From positions 44,983-108,982 of the forward strand of contig NZ_LSJA01000098.1 of NCBI RefSeq assembly GCF_001556515.1: 64,000 nt of DNA, in the 5' to 3' direction. Below, piece by piece: positions 1-7,908 of the stretch (positions are counted from its first letter, which is position 1; each line of letters opens with the position of its first letter). The DNA comes from Caulobacter sp. CCH9-E1 (GTDB lineage Bacteria > Pseudomonadota > Alphaproteobacteria > Caulobacterales > Caulobacteraceae). Made by a program: the position numbers and the translations under genes. The notes beneath the pieces were generated by a model. It saw only the letters and a list, made by a program, of their open reading frames with translations, made no database searches and was not told the origin of the DNA.

Positions 1-148
1 GCGCCGTCACGACAGCCGGCTTTTCCGCCTCCACGACCCATTGGCCAAGGCTCTGGCGGAAATCGTCGGCGAACAGGCGGCTTGGCGGCGGCTCCGCGGC
101 GAAAGGTGTCGCGGCGAGGCTTGCCAACAGGCTGCGGCGGTCGAGCAT
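1..148 (-). CDS. DUF6250-like secreted protein (N-terminal fragment, runs off left edge)
   Basis: Only the first 49 codons are present. The ATG at 148 overlaps the stop of the upstream GH28 gene as ATGA, so it is the last visible gene of the pectin operon. The start reads MLDRRSLLASLAATPFAA, a short twin-arginine-like or Sec export signal, followed by LFADDFRQSLGQWVVEAE. A 'DDF...WvvE' opening is typical of DUF6250/LamG-like jelly-roll proteins found beside GH28 enzymes in plant-polysaccharide loci. The assignment rests on this short stretch and on context, so it is tentative. Confidence 0.55.
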   Translation of the reverse strand, partial: MLDRRSLLASLAATPFAAEPPPSRLFADDFRQSLGQWVVEAEKPAVVTA

Positions 149-1548
149 CAGGCGGTCTCCGTCTCGCGCACGTTCTCGAACAGGCGCGTCGGGCGCGGGT
201 CCGGTGCGACGGTCTCGATCACGAGGTTTTCGATCTTCAGGCCGTCCACGTGCCGCGCCCACAGGCCGTGGGCGGGGGAGGGGCCGAACATGCTGGGCTC
301 GGGATAGGCTTGCGGCAGGTCACCGGGCCGCCGTTCGGCCCATGCGGGCGATCCGCCGCCCCTATAGGACAGGCGGATGTTCGACAGGGTGACATCCTTG
401 ATCGGCGAGTCTGGCAAGCCGGCGATCGTGGCGGCGTAGTCCGGCAGGATGTCGGTCGCCTCGATGTCGCGCAGGACGATGCCGCGCATCGCGCCCAGGG
501 GCGCGCCCTCCGGCCCTCGACGTCGGTCGCCGACGCGCAGGAAGATCGGCGCGGTGGTGACCTCCCGCATCACCAAACGCTCGGCGACGACGTTCTCCAT
601 CGTCCCGCCGTCGACCACCTCCAGCGCCAGGCCGCGCGACCGGTTGAAGCGGCAGTCGCGGATGACGATGTCGCGAAAACCGCCGTTCGACTCCGTGCCC
701 AGCTTGATGCGGCCGGTGACGCGGTCCTGGTCGGGCGCGAGCTGCTGGGTCCGGCCGAAGGTTCCGTCCAGCATCGTGCCGAGATCGAAGCCGCTGACCT
801 CGCAGTGCTGGATAGTCACGCGCTCGGTGGGGATGACCTCGCCCAGGGCCAGCGAGCTTTTCAGCACGATGGCGTCGTCGTTGGGACTGTTTACGCGACA
901 CCCGGACACCAGCACGTCCCGGCAGGCGTCGATGTCCAGCCCGTCGCGATTGGTGTCGATGAGGAGGTCGCGCAGCACTAGGTCCTCACATCCCGTGGCC
1001 AGCACCGCGAAGTGGCCGCCTCGGAAGATCGTCAGGCCCTCGATCCGCGCCCGCCTCACGCGCTTGAGAGCGATGGTCTTGTTACCGAGCCCCGCCATCG
1101 CCTCGATCGCCGGCGACAGCTCGGCCAGGGTCTCCGCGGACAGGCCGGCCATGCTCAGCGGAAACTCGCCGGCTTGGCGCGACCAGCGCGAGCCTGGGCC
1201 TTCGCGGGTGAGGCCAGCGCCGTCGATGAGGCCGGGACCCAGGATCGCGACGTCCTCGAGATCCTCGCCCCAGATCAGGCTGTTGCGCCAGTGGCTGTGC
1301 CCGAAGTCCTGCCAGCGATCGTGCGGATTGGGCTCGGCCGGATCATAGGCGCCGCCGTGACGCGCCGGATCGGCCGCCTCCAGCACGCATCCTTCCTCCA
1401 GCCGCAGGGTGACGCCGCTGAGCAGCCGGATCGAGAAGGACAGATGGCGACCCGCCGGCAGCACCACCTCGCCGCCGCCGCGTGCATGGGCATGGACGAT
1501 CGCCGCGTTGATCGCGTCGGTCGCCAGGGCGGGACCGCCTCGCGTCAT
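148..1548 (-). CDS. Glycoside hydrolase family 28 (polygalacturonase/rhamnogalacturonase-like)
   Basis: 466 aa right-handed beta-helix hydrolase expected to cleave galacturonic-acid-containing pectin or rhamnogalacturonan backbones. The early AINAAI...GGGEVVLPAG segment and the later DTNRDGLDID and NDDAIVLKS motifs carry the GH28 catalytic aspartates. GRIKLGTESNGG matches the conserved C-terminal half. The ATG at 1548 overlaps the esterase stop (ATGA), which decides the start over a longer in-frame extension. The usual N-terminal DFGAxGDG strand is missing, so the protein begins late for the family. I see no clear signal peptide, so a cytoplasmic or atypically exported enzyme is possible. It is the third gene of the operon beginning at 3720. 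Confidence 0.87.
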   Translation of the reverse strand: MTRGGPALATDAINAAIVHAHARGGGEVVLPAGRHLSFSIRLLSGVTLRLEEGCVLEAADPARHGGAYDPAEPNPHDRWQDFGHSHWRNSLIWGEDLEDVAILGPGLIDGAGLTREGPGSRWSRQAGEFPLSMAGLSAETLAELSPAIEAMAGLGNKTIALKRVRRARIEGLTIFRGGHFAVLATGCEDLVLRDLLIDTNRDGLDIDACRDVLVSGCRVNSPNDDAIVLKSSLALGEVIPTERVTIQHCEVSGFDLGTMLDGTFGRTQQLAPDQDRVTGRIKLGTESNGGFRDIVIRDCRFNRSRGLALEVVDGGTMENVVAERLVMREVTTAPIFLRVGDRRRGPEGAPLGAMRGIVLRDIEATDILPDYAATIAGLPDSPIKDVTLSNIRLSYRGGGSPAWAERRPGDLPQAYPEPSMFGPSPAHGLWARHVDGLKIENLVIETVAPDPRPTRLFENVRETETA

Positions 1549-2507
1549 GCGTAGAGACCATGCCGTCGAAAGAAGACGTCCAGCGCCAGCATGGACGGGG
1601 CGATCTGGCCATCCGGCCCCTTCAGGCCAAAGCCGTGGCCGCCGACCTCCTGCAGGTGCATCTCGACGGGGATCTTCCTGGCGCGGAGGGCTTGCCACAT
1701 CAGGACGCTGTTCTCGACCGGGACCACCTTGTCGTCCGCCGCGGCGGCGATGAAGGTCGGCGGGGCGTCGGCGGGCACGTGCTGCTCGGCCGACACGGCC
1801 TGGCGCTGGGCGTCTGTCGGGTTCGGGCCCAGCAGTTGCTTCAGCGACTGGCCGTGGGCGTAGGGCGCCGTACCGGTGATCACGGGATAGAACAGGCCGG
1901 CCGCGAAGGGACGGGTCGGCAGCTTGTCGGCCTCGTCGACCGGCGCGTAGGTCTCACGACCGTACTGGGTGGCGAGCCGCGCGGCGACGTGACCGCCAGC
2001 GGAGAAGCCGATCACCGCGACCTTGGCCGGATCGACGCCTAGCGAGGGCGCGCGCGCCCGGATCAGCCGGATGGCGCGCTGAGCATCCTGCAGCGCCACG
2101 TCGGGACCGGCCTCCCAGCCGTCGGCGGGTAGGCGGTAGTCCATGACGAAGGCGGTGATCCCCAGGCTGGCCAGCCACGCATCGATCGGGCCGCCGTTCT
2201 TGCCGACCGCCACGCGCACATAGCCGCCGCCGGGAATCATCAGCACCGCCGCGCCGTTCGGCTTGGCGGGGCGGCGCATGGTCAGCCAGGGCTTGGTCAC
2301 GTTCAGGAACGCGGTGTCGTTTGGATCACCGCCCGGCGTGCGCAGGATCACTTGCTCGGTGACGGTGACCTTCTCGCCGCCGGGCGCGCCCTGGGGCCAA
2401 AGGTCCACGGTCTCGACGGCCGACGGCGCGTTCTGAGCGCGAGCGACGACGGGCAGGGCGGCCATGCCGGCGGCGAGGGCCAGCACGGCGCGGCGGTCAG
2501 TTTCCAC
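1545..2507 (-). CDS. Secreted alpha/beta-hydrolase esterase (pectin/xylan acetylesterase-like)
   Basis: 320 aa. Likely removes acetyl or other esters from plant cell-wall polysaccharide. A GTG start at 2507 is chosen because an AGGAG lies just upstream and the gene then overlaps the preceding stop by 11 bp. The N-terminus ETDRRAVLALAAGMAALPVVARA is an export signal. An oxyanion-hole IPGGGY, the nucleophile elbow GFSAGGH (Ser), an Asp in AADDKVV and a His in VGGHGFG form the alpha/beta-hydrolase triad. It is sandwiched between an SGNH acetylesterase and GH28, which supports a role in pectin de-esterification. The exact ester substrate cannot be read from sequence. Confidence 0.85.
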   Translation of the reverse strand: METDRRAVLALAAGMAALPVVARAQNAPSAVETVDLWPQGAPGGEKVTVTEQVILRTPGGDPNDTAFLNVTKPWLTMRRPAKPNGAAVLMIPGGGYVRVAVGKNGGPIDAWLASLGITAFVMDYRLPADGWEAGPDVALQDAQRAIRLIRARAPSLGVDPAKVAVIGFSAGGHVAARLATQYGRETYAPVDEADKLPTRPFAAGLFYPVITGTAPYAHGQSLKQLLGPNPTDAQRQAVSAEQHVPADAPPTFIAAAADDKVVPVENSVLMWQALRARKIPVEMHLQEVGGHGFGLKGPDGQIAPSMLALDVFFRRHGLYA

Positions 2508-3720
2508 GGAGCTGCTCCTGGCTGGCGGCCGCGCTGGGCGGCAGGGCGAAGGTGTCGGGCGAAGGCGGACGGGCCGGGTCAAACGGCGCCAAGTCGGTCG
2601 CCAGGTGCGCGGCCAGGGCGGGAACGCTGGCGCGGAGGCCTTCCACCACGCAGCGCGCCAGTTGATAGGCGCCGTAGTTGTTGTGGTGAGTCAGGTCCTT
2701 GCCCCCGTCATTGAACGCCTTCCAGGCCTCCTTGGGCCCGAGCGCCTCGTAGAACACGGCGCTCATGGCGTGCAGGTCGATCAGCGGAACGTCCAGCGCG
2801 TGCGCCGTCTCGCGCATGGCCTTGGGATAGTCGCCCAGCGTGTCGACCACCTTGCCGGCCGCGTCGAAGCGGTGGCGATGCATCGACGTGACGAACACCG
2901 GCGTCGCGCCGCGCCGCCGCGCTTCGCCGGCATAGACGCGCAGATAGTCGCGATAGGTCGTGGCGGCCTCGGCGTAGCTCTGCGGCCACTGGGTCTTCTG
3001 GTCGTTGTGTCCGAACTGGATCAGCATCCAGTCGCCGGGCTTGATCCGACTGAGGATCTTGTCCAGGCGGCGCTCGATCAGGAACGATTTGAGCGTCTCG
3101 CCGGACTCGGCGTGGTTGGCGACCGAGATCTCGGGCTTGAAGAAGCGGGGCAGCATCTGGCCCCAGCCGGCGGCTGGCTCGAAGCGCTGATCGGTGACGG
3201 TGGAGTCGCCGGCCAGGAACACGGTCGGGACGGTGACGGGCTCGACGCGCAGGCGGCGGATGGCGGCGGTCGGGCCGAGAAACTCGAGGGTCAGCTTGTC
3301 GTCCCAGTCGTAGCTGCCTTCCTCGCGCGGATTGAGCAGCACCCGGGTCTCGCCCGGCGCGTTCGGCGGCGGCGGGGCGAGATCGGGCCGGCGCACATTG
3401 ACGACGATTGTCCGGCGCTCGGTCTTGCCCGCGGCGACGGGGACGCTCTCGAGCATCAGCCGTCTGGACTCGGCCTTGACGGTGGTCTCCGAGGCTTTGG
3501 CGGCGCCGAGCTCCAGGGTGACGCGATAGTCGCCTTCGGGAACGCGAACCGAGAAGAGTTGGCCAGGGCCCGGCTCCCAGCCATGGTCCGTGGAGGAGTC
3601 GTAAGGGGTCCGAGGCGCTGTCTCTAAATCAAAGGCCCACACGGGCGCGACCTCCCTGGCCAGCGAGATGCTAGGCGCGAGCGCGAGGCCCGCCAGCAAG
3701 GCGCGCCGATCCAGGATCAT
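2497..3720 (-). CDS. SGNH/GDSL rhamnogalacturonan acetylesterase-like protein
   Basis: 407 aa, first gene of the pectin operon. The ATG at 3720 follows a GGGAGG ribosome-binding site; the open frame extends further upstream but without a better start. The N-terminus (MILDRRALLAGLALAPSISLA) is an export signal, followed by a roughly 150-residue beta-sandwich region. Then come the SGNH blocks: GDSTVTDQ (block I serine), NHAESGE (Gly block), GHND (block III Asn) and DLTHHNN (catalytic Asp-x2-His). This arrangement matches rhamnogalacturonan acetylesterases (carbohydrate esterase family 12). Periplasmic action is expected. Confidence 0.88.
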   Translation of the reverse strand: MILDRRALLAGLALAPSISLAREVAPVWAFDLETAPRTPYDSSTDHGWEPGPGQLFSVRVPEGDYRVTLELGAAKASETTVKAESRRLMLESVPVAAGKTERRTIVVNVRRPDLAPPPPNAPGETRVLLNPREEGSYDWDDKLTLEFLGPTAAIRRLRVEPVTVPTVFLAGDSTVTDQRFEPAAGWGQMLPRFFKPEISVANHAESGETLKSFLIERRLDKILSRIKPGDWMLIQFGHNDQKTQWPQSYAEAATTYRDYLRVYAGEARRRGATPVFVTSMHRHRFDAAGKVVDTLGDYPKAMRETAHALDVPLIDLHAMSAVFYEALGPKEAWKAFNDGGKDLTHHNNYGAYQLARCVVEGLRASVPALAAHLATDLAPFDPARPPSPDTFALPPSAAASQEQLRGN

Positions 3721-3789
3721 GCCGCCTCCCTCGCGCGCAGAGTCCGCTCTCTTGGTAGCGGCGCTCGCTGACGGATTCAATGTCAAAAT

Positions 3790-3806
3790 ACAGGATATTG
3801 TCCTGT
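3790..3806. promoter_or_regulatory. Inverted repeat upstream of pectin operon (candidate operator)
   Basis: ACAGGA-TATTG-TCCTGT is a perfect 6-bp inverted repeat with a 5-bp spacer, centred about 78 bp upstream of the SGNH esterase ATG and just past the end of the convergently placed HpnL-like gene. Position and symmetry fit a repressor or activator site for the pectin genes. No cognate regulator is present in the window. Confidence 0.35.
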
Positions 3807-3816
3807 TATGTGGGAA

Positions 3817-4818
3817 TTAAGGGGTGGCTGTTTGCGGCGTATCGTTCGCGACCACGGGGGGCGCCGGACGCGTCGTGCGCCACAGGATCAGGCCCAGGGC
3901 GCCCAGGGTCAGCTCGCGCAGTCGTCGCAGCAGCGATAGGGCCATCGCCTGGTCTGGCGAAAGGCCCAGCGCGCCGCCCAGCAACAGATAGCCGCCTTCC
4001 TGCACGCCCAGCGCTCCAGGAATGGCGAAGCCCACGACCTTGGCCGTCTGCGCCAGTCCCTCGACGATCAGCGCCTGGACCAGGGTGGGATGCAGGCCCA
4101 GCGCCCACATCGACACATAGGTCTCGAAGGCTCCCGCCAGCCAGGCCGCCATGTGCCAGGCCCAGGAAGCGCCGATCTCCTTCCGACGCGCGCCGATGTC
4201 GCGAAAGGCGTCGCCCAGCGCGCCGACGCGGCTCGCGATCGCGGTCCAGCGCTGCGAGAACTGTCCGATCCGCTGGCCCACCCCCGCCTTATGGGCGACG
4301 AACAGGCTGGCGGCGATCAGCGCCACGACGCTGACCAGGGTCAGGCCGGCCTGCGCCAGGCGCGGATCGCGCAGCGTGACAAGGGCCACCGCCAAGCTGG
4401 CCAGGACGAACAGGACCAGACCCACCGTGCCGGCCAGGACGTCGACGACGCAGCTGGCCGTGCTCTCGGCCAGGCTGAGGCCCTTACGAACGGCCAGCTT
4501 GGCGCGGACCACTTCGCCGCCGACCTGGGCCACGGGCAGCAAGGCGTTGACGGCCTCCTTGATCAGCCGCAGGCGAAACAGGAAGGGCAGGGAGGGGCGG
4601 CGGTCGGGCGGCAGCAGCACTTGCCAGCCGACCGTGGCGAAGAACGTCACCGGAAGGTGGGCCGCGATGACAAGAACGGCCTGCCAGCCGACCTGGGCCA
4701 GGATTTCGCGCACGGCGCCGGCGCCGTGGGTGGCCAGAAGGATCGCCAACAGCGCGACGCCGGCGGTCAGCAGCCAGCCTCGCGCCGACGCCCCGCGCTT
4801 ACCCGCCTTTTCGGTCAT
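3817..4818 (-). CDS. HpnL-like / lysylphosphatidylglycerol-synthase-TM family flippase-like membrane protein
   Basis: 333 aa with about seven hydrophobic segments. The signature EAVNALLPVAQVGGEVVRAKLA region is characteristic of the HpnL branch of the UPF0104/AglD-like family, whose members accompany hopanoid or glycolipid genes and are thought to translocate or help build lipid-linked products. Its ATG overlaps the stop of the GT4 gene by 4 bp (ATGA), so the pair should be co-translated, suggesting synthesis and translocation of one glycolipid. Substrate is unknown. No squalene-hopene cyclase genes are visible, so a link to hopanoids is not shown here. Confidence 0.78.
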   Translation of the reverse strand: MTEKAGKRGASARGWLLTAGVALLAILLATHGAGAVREILAQVGWQAVLVIAAHLPVTFFATVGWQVLLPPDRRPSLPFLFRLRLIKEAVNALLPVAQVGGEVVRAKLAVRKGLSLAESTASCVVDVLAGTVGLVLFVLASLAVALVTLRDPRLAQAGLTLVSVVALIAASLFVAHKAGVGQRIGQFSQRWTAIASRVGALGDAFRDIGARRKEIGASWAWHMAAWLAGAFETYVSMWALGLHPTLVQALIVEGLAQTAKVVGFAIPGALGVQEGGYLLLGGALGLSPDQAMALSLLRRLRELTLGALGLILWRTTRPAPPVVANDTPQTATP

Positions 4819-6017
4819 GCCGCCGAGCGCGCGCGAGCGGTCGGGGCCGCTCCCAGTTCGCGATAGACGTCCAAGACGGCCGCGCAGATCGCATCCCAGT
4901 CGTAGGCGGCGCTGGAGGCGCGGGCCGTCCTGCCGATCCTCAAGCGGCGCAGCGGCTCGGCGATCAGGGCGCGAAGGGCCGCCGCATAGCTCGCCGCGTC
5001 CGCGCTCGGCGCCAGGACGCCGTCTTGGCCGTCGGTGATCAGGGCGCTGGTGCTAGGGGCGCGGGGACACAGAACCGCCAGGCCCGCCGCCATGCCTTCC
5101 AGGCTGGCGTTGCCGAAGGCCTCGGTCAGGCTGGGATTGAACAGGATGTCGGCGCTGGAGACGGCGCGGCCCAGGGCGTCGCCGTCCAGATGACCGGTGA
5201 AGATCGCGTTCGGCGCACGCTCTTCGAGGAAGGCGCGAGCGGGACCGTCGCCGATGATCAGCGGACGGATCGGCTGGTCGGCGAGGAGGGCCAGGGTCTC
5301 GGCCAGGACGTCGAGGCCCTTTTCCATGACCAGACGACCCAGGAACGCGACCACGACTTCGTTGTCGGCGATCCCCTGCGACCGCCGCCAGGCCATGTCC
5401 TTGCGCTCGGGCGAGAACCGGCCGCGATCGACGCCGCGTCCCCACACCCGCACTCGGTCGCCAAGGCCCTGCTCGCGCAGGAGGTCCGCGATCGGCGCGT
5501 TCGGCGCCAGCACACGGTCGCAGCCGCGATAGAAGCGATCCAGATAGCGCTCGACGGTCGGCCGCAGCCAGTCGAGGCCGTAGTAGGATAGGTAGGTCTC
5601 AAAGCGCGTATGAAGGCTGGCGACCACAGGCAGTCCGGCGGCGCGCGCCCAACGACCGGCCTGCGAGCCGAGAAGATCCGGGGCCGAAAGATGGACGATG
5701 TTCGGCTGAAAGGCGGCCAGGTCGGCCTTCAGGCTGGAGGTCAGGCCCAGCGCCAGGCGATATTCGCTACGCCCGGGGATGGCGACGGACGGCGCCGAGA
5801 CCAGGTCGCCGGCGGGCTCGAAGGCCGGGGTGTCCGTGGTCGGCGAATAGACGCGGACCGTCGCGCCAGCCTCGATCAGATAGGCCGCAAGGCGATTCAG
5901 CGCCTGGTTGGAGCCGTCACGCGTGTAGTTGTAGTTGCCTGAGAAAAGGGCGAGGCGAAGGCCTTCGGCGGGCTTTTCCTCAGCGGGCTGACGAATATTT
6001 CTTTCCGCGCGCTGCAC
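4815..6017 (-). CDS. Glycosyltransferase family 4 (GT-B fold), lipid glycosyltransferase-like
   Basis: 400 aa. A GTG at 6017 is the chosen start because AGGAGG lies 4-5 nt upstream; no ATG exists before the conserved LRLALFSGNYNYTRDG glycine-rich N-domain. The C-terminal domain has the GT-B donor site: FLGRLVMEKGLDVL, IIGDGPAR, FTGHLDGDAL, and the E-x7-E motif in SLTEAFGNASLEGMAAG. This layout is close to MgtA/SqdX-type enzymes that glycosylate lipids. It is coupled to the HpnL-like gene and lies next to the sphingolipid locus, so a glycolipid product is plausible but inferred. Confidence 0.8.
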   Translation of the reverse strand: MQRAERNIRQPAEEKPAEGLRLALFSGNYNYTRDGSNQALNRLAAYLIEAGATVRVYSPTTDTPAFEPAGDLVSAPSVAIPGRSEYRLALGLTSSLKADLAAFQPNIVHLSAPDLLGSQAGRWARAAGLPVVASLHTRFETYLSYYGLDWLRPTVERYLDRFYRGCDRVLAPNAPIADLLREQGLGDRVRVWGRGVDRGRFSPERKDMAWRRSQGIADNEVVVAFLGRLVMEKGLDVLAETLALLADQPIRPLIIGDGPARAFLEERAPNAIFTGHLDGDALGRAVSSADILFNPSLTEAFGNASLEGMAAGLAVLCPRAPSTSALITDGQDGVLAPSADAASYAAALRALIAEPLRRLRIGRTARASSAAYDWDAICAAVLDVYRELGAAPTARARSAA

Positions 6018-6394
6018 GACGCCTCCTGGTCTGACTCCGAGGCCCCCACCCGAATATGACAATGGGCATATGGTGGAATGGTTCAGGTTCCGGAAGGGGA
6101 AGGCCATCGGTCATCCCCACAATCTTTGGGGCAAGCTGAACCGAAGCTGAACCATGGGGTGCGGCGGATCGGCTGCCGACAAGAAGCGATCGACCGTTGC
6201 CGATTGATCCCCCTCGCGAAAAAAGAAGCCGCCGAGGCTTGCGCAACGGAAGGCGGGCGGCTTTTGAGGGGGCGTGCGGACTTGCCGCGAGGCTGGTTCG
6301 TGCTCAGTTATGCGCTCGCGGCCGCCCGGTTCGCGGTCCGACGATTCCTTGCGGGCTATAACAAGCCCCGATCCAGCGAGATTTTTAGAACGAC
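6018..6394. other. Divergent intergenic region, no convincing gene
   Basis: This 377-bp region lies between the GT4 gene (leftward) and the cytidylyltransferase (rightward) and should hold both promoters. I find no open frame with a ribosome-binding site and coding character. The only clear structure is the hairpin annotated at 6226-6263. A very short transcript ending at that hairpin cannot be excluded. Confidence 0.5.
6226..6263. terminator. Hairpin flanked by A- and T-tracts inside a divergent promoter region
   Basis: AAGCCGCC (6226-6233) pairs perfectly with GGCGGCTT (6256-6263) over a 22-nt loop. A-rich sequence lies on the left and TTTT follows the stem on the right, the form of a bidirectional intrinsic terminator. 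Its place between two divergent genes is odd, because neither neighbour would need a terminator there. Confidence 0.4.
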
Positions 6395-7156
6395 ATGCAG
6401 CCGGTCAAGACCCTCATCCTCGCCGCCGGTCAGGGCAAGCGGCTGTCGCCGCTGACTGACGATCGGCCCAAGTGCCTGGTGGAGCTGGCCGGCAAGACGG
6501 TCCTGGAATGGCAGCTGCGCCATCTGCATCAGGCGGGCGTGCCGGAGGCGGTGGTCGTCACCGGCTTCCGTAGCGATCTGGTCGAGGCCGAGATCGCGCG
6601 GCTGTCGCTGCCGGGCATGACGGTTCGCACGCTCTACAACCCCTTCTACAGCGTGACCGACAACCTCGCGACGTGCTGGCTGGCGCGCGAGGAGATGCGC
6701 GGCGGGCCGTTCATGATCCTCAACGGCGACACCTTGTTCGAGCCGGCCATCGCCGAGCGCCTGATCAGCGCGCCGGACGCGCCGATCACGGTGACCGTGG
6801 ACCGCAAGGCGGGCGGCTACGACGCCGACGACATGAAGGTGTTGACCGAGGGCGACGCCCTGCGCGCCATCGGCAAGACGATCACCGAATACGACGCCGA
6901 GTCGATCGGCTTCCTGCGCTTCAACACGGAGGGCTCGGCCCTGTTCGTGAAGACGCTGGAGGCGATCATGCGCACGCCCGAGGGGCTGAAGCGCTGGTAT
7001 CTCAGCGTGATCAACGAGATCGCCCAGAACCACGACGCCGTGCGCGTGCGCTCGATCGAGGGCCTGGACTGGGCCGAGATGGACTTCCCCGAAGATCTGG
7101 TCCGCAACCGGGCCCTGACCGCGCAGTGGGCCGCCAAGGAGGCCGAGGCCGTTTAG
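6395..7156 (+). CDS. LicC-like sugar/alcohol-phosphate cytidylyltransferase
   Basis: 253 aa nucleotidyltransferase. LILAAGQGKRLSPLTDDRPKCLVELAGK is the NTP-transferase pyrophosphorylase signature in its G-x-G-x-R-L form. YNPFYSVTDNLATCWLA and LNGDTLFE (metal-binding Asp) are typical of the LicC/phosphocholine cytidylyltransferase subfamily, as is the closing WAEMDFPEDL. It should activate a small phosphorylated alcohol as a CDP derivative. Its stop overlaps the stop of the convergent MobA-like gene by 4 bp. Because the CDP-alcohol-using CpgA and a TagB/F-like transferase lie in the same locus, I infer it may supply their CDP-activated headgroup; the substrate is not determinable by eye. Confidence 0.82.
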   Translation: MQPVKTLILAAGQGKRLSPLTDDRPKCLVELAGKTVLEWQLRHLHQAGVPEAVVVTGFRSDLVEAEIARLSLPGMTVRTLYNPFYSVTDNLATCWLAREEMRGGPFMILNGDTLFEPAIAERLISAPDAPITVTVDRKAGGYDADDMKVLTEGDALRAIGKTITEYDAESIGFLRFNTEGSALFVKTLEAIMRTPEGLKRWYLSVINEIAQNHDAVRVRSIEGLDWAEMDFPEDLVRNRALTAQWAAKEAEAV

Positions 7157-7908
7157 GCCTCGCCTACCAGTTCCCGAACGAGATCCAGATCGGACGGCTT
7201 GTCGACATCGACGGCCGCCAGGCCATCCTGCGCCCGCACGGCGGCCGCCTTTACGTCCGCCAGCCTGCCCAGCCGCGCCACCGCCTCGTCCAGCGTCAGC
7301 AGGCCCAGGGCGTAGCGGAGCAGGAAGCTCGGCCCCAGCATGGCGGCGATCTTCCAGGGCTGCTTGCGCAGAGCTTCAACCTTGCGCCAGACGGCGATCA
7401 CCTTCAGCGCGTTCTCGTTGCGCAGCAGGAAGAGGTTGCAGCCCGAATAGCGGCCGTCGCGGAACTTCAGATAGGTCCGCTTGGTCTGGGGCGCGGCGGC
7501 TTGCACGCGCCCTTCCGACGCCAGAAGCACGGCGACATCGGCGTCGGCCGGCGTGTCCGCCACGAACTGTGTGATCCACTCCGGCTTGAGCAGGGCGTGA
7601 TCCACCGTGGTGACGACCAGGGGAAAGCCCAGGGCCGTCGCGCCATCGGCGACGCTCTGGCTGGGACCTGCCGACGGCGGCAGGACCTTCACGTCGGCGG
7701 TGGCGAGCGCCGCGCGGATCGCCTCGTCGTTGGCCGAGACGCCGATCGTCTGCGCGCCAGCGGCCTGGACGGCGCCCAGCACGCGGTCCAACAGCGTCCG
7801 GCCCTGCAGGACGATCAGGCCCTTGTGCGTGACGCCGGCATAGGCGGCGGCGGAGTCGACTTTGCCGCCGCGCGATCCGGCCAGGATCAGCGCTTTAAAG
7901 CTGGTCAC
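7153..7908 (-). CDS. MobA-like NTP transferase
   Basis: 251 aa. The GTG start at 7908 overlaps the bCerS stop (GTGA), so it is the last gene of the HIT-lptF-lptG-bcerS operon. The N-terminal SFKALILAGSRGGKVD is a degenerate form of the LAGGxGxRMG nucleotide-binding loop; VVTTVDHALLKPEW resembles the metal-site Asp region and VDKPSDLDLVREL is the usual MobA/NTP-transferase C-terminal signature. Probably a GT-A-fold nucleotidyltransferase acting on a sugar- or alcohol-phosphate in headgroup metabolism, but the altered loop means catalytic competence is not assured. Confidence 0.7.
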   Translation of the reverse strand: MTSFKALILAGSRGGKVDSAAAYAGVTHKGLIVLQGRTLLDRVLGAVQAAGAQTIGVSANDEAIRAALATADVKVLPPSAGPSQSVADGATALGFPLVVTTVDHALLKPEWITQFVADTPADADVAVLLASEGRVQAAAPQTKRTYLKFRDGRYSGCNLFLLRNENALKVIAVWRKVEALRKQPWKIAAMLGPSFLLRYALGLLTLDEAVARLGRLADVKAAAVRAQDGLAAVDVDKPSDLDLVRELVGEA

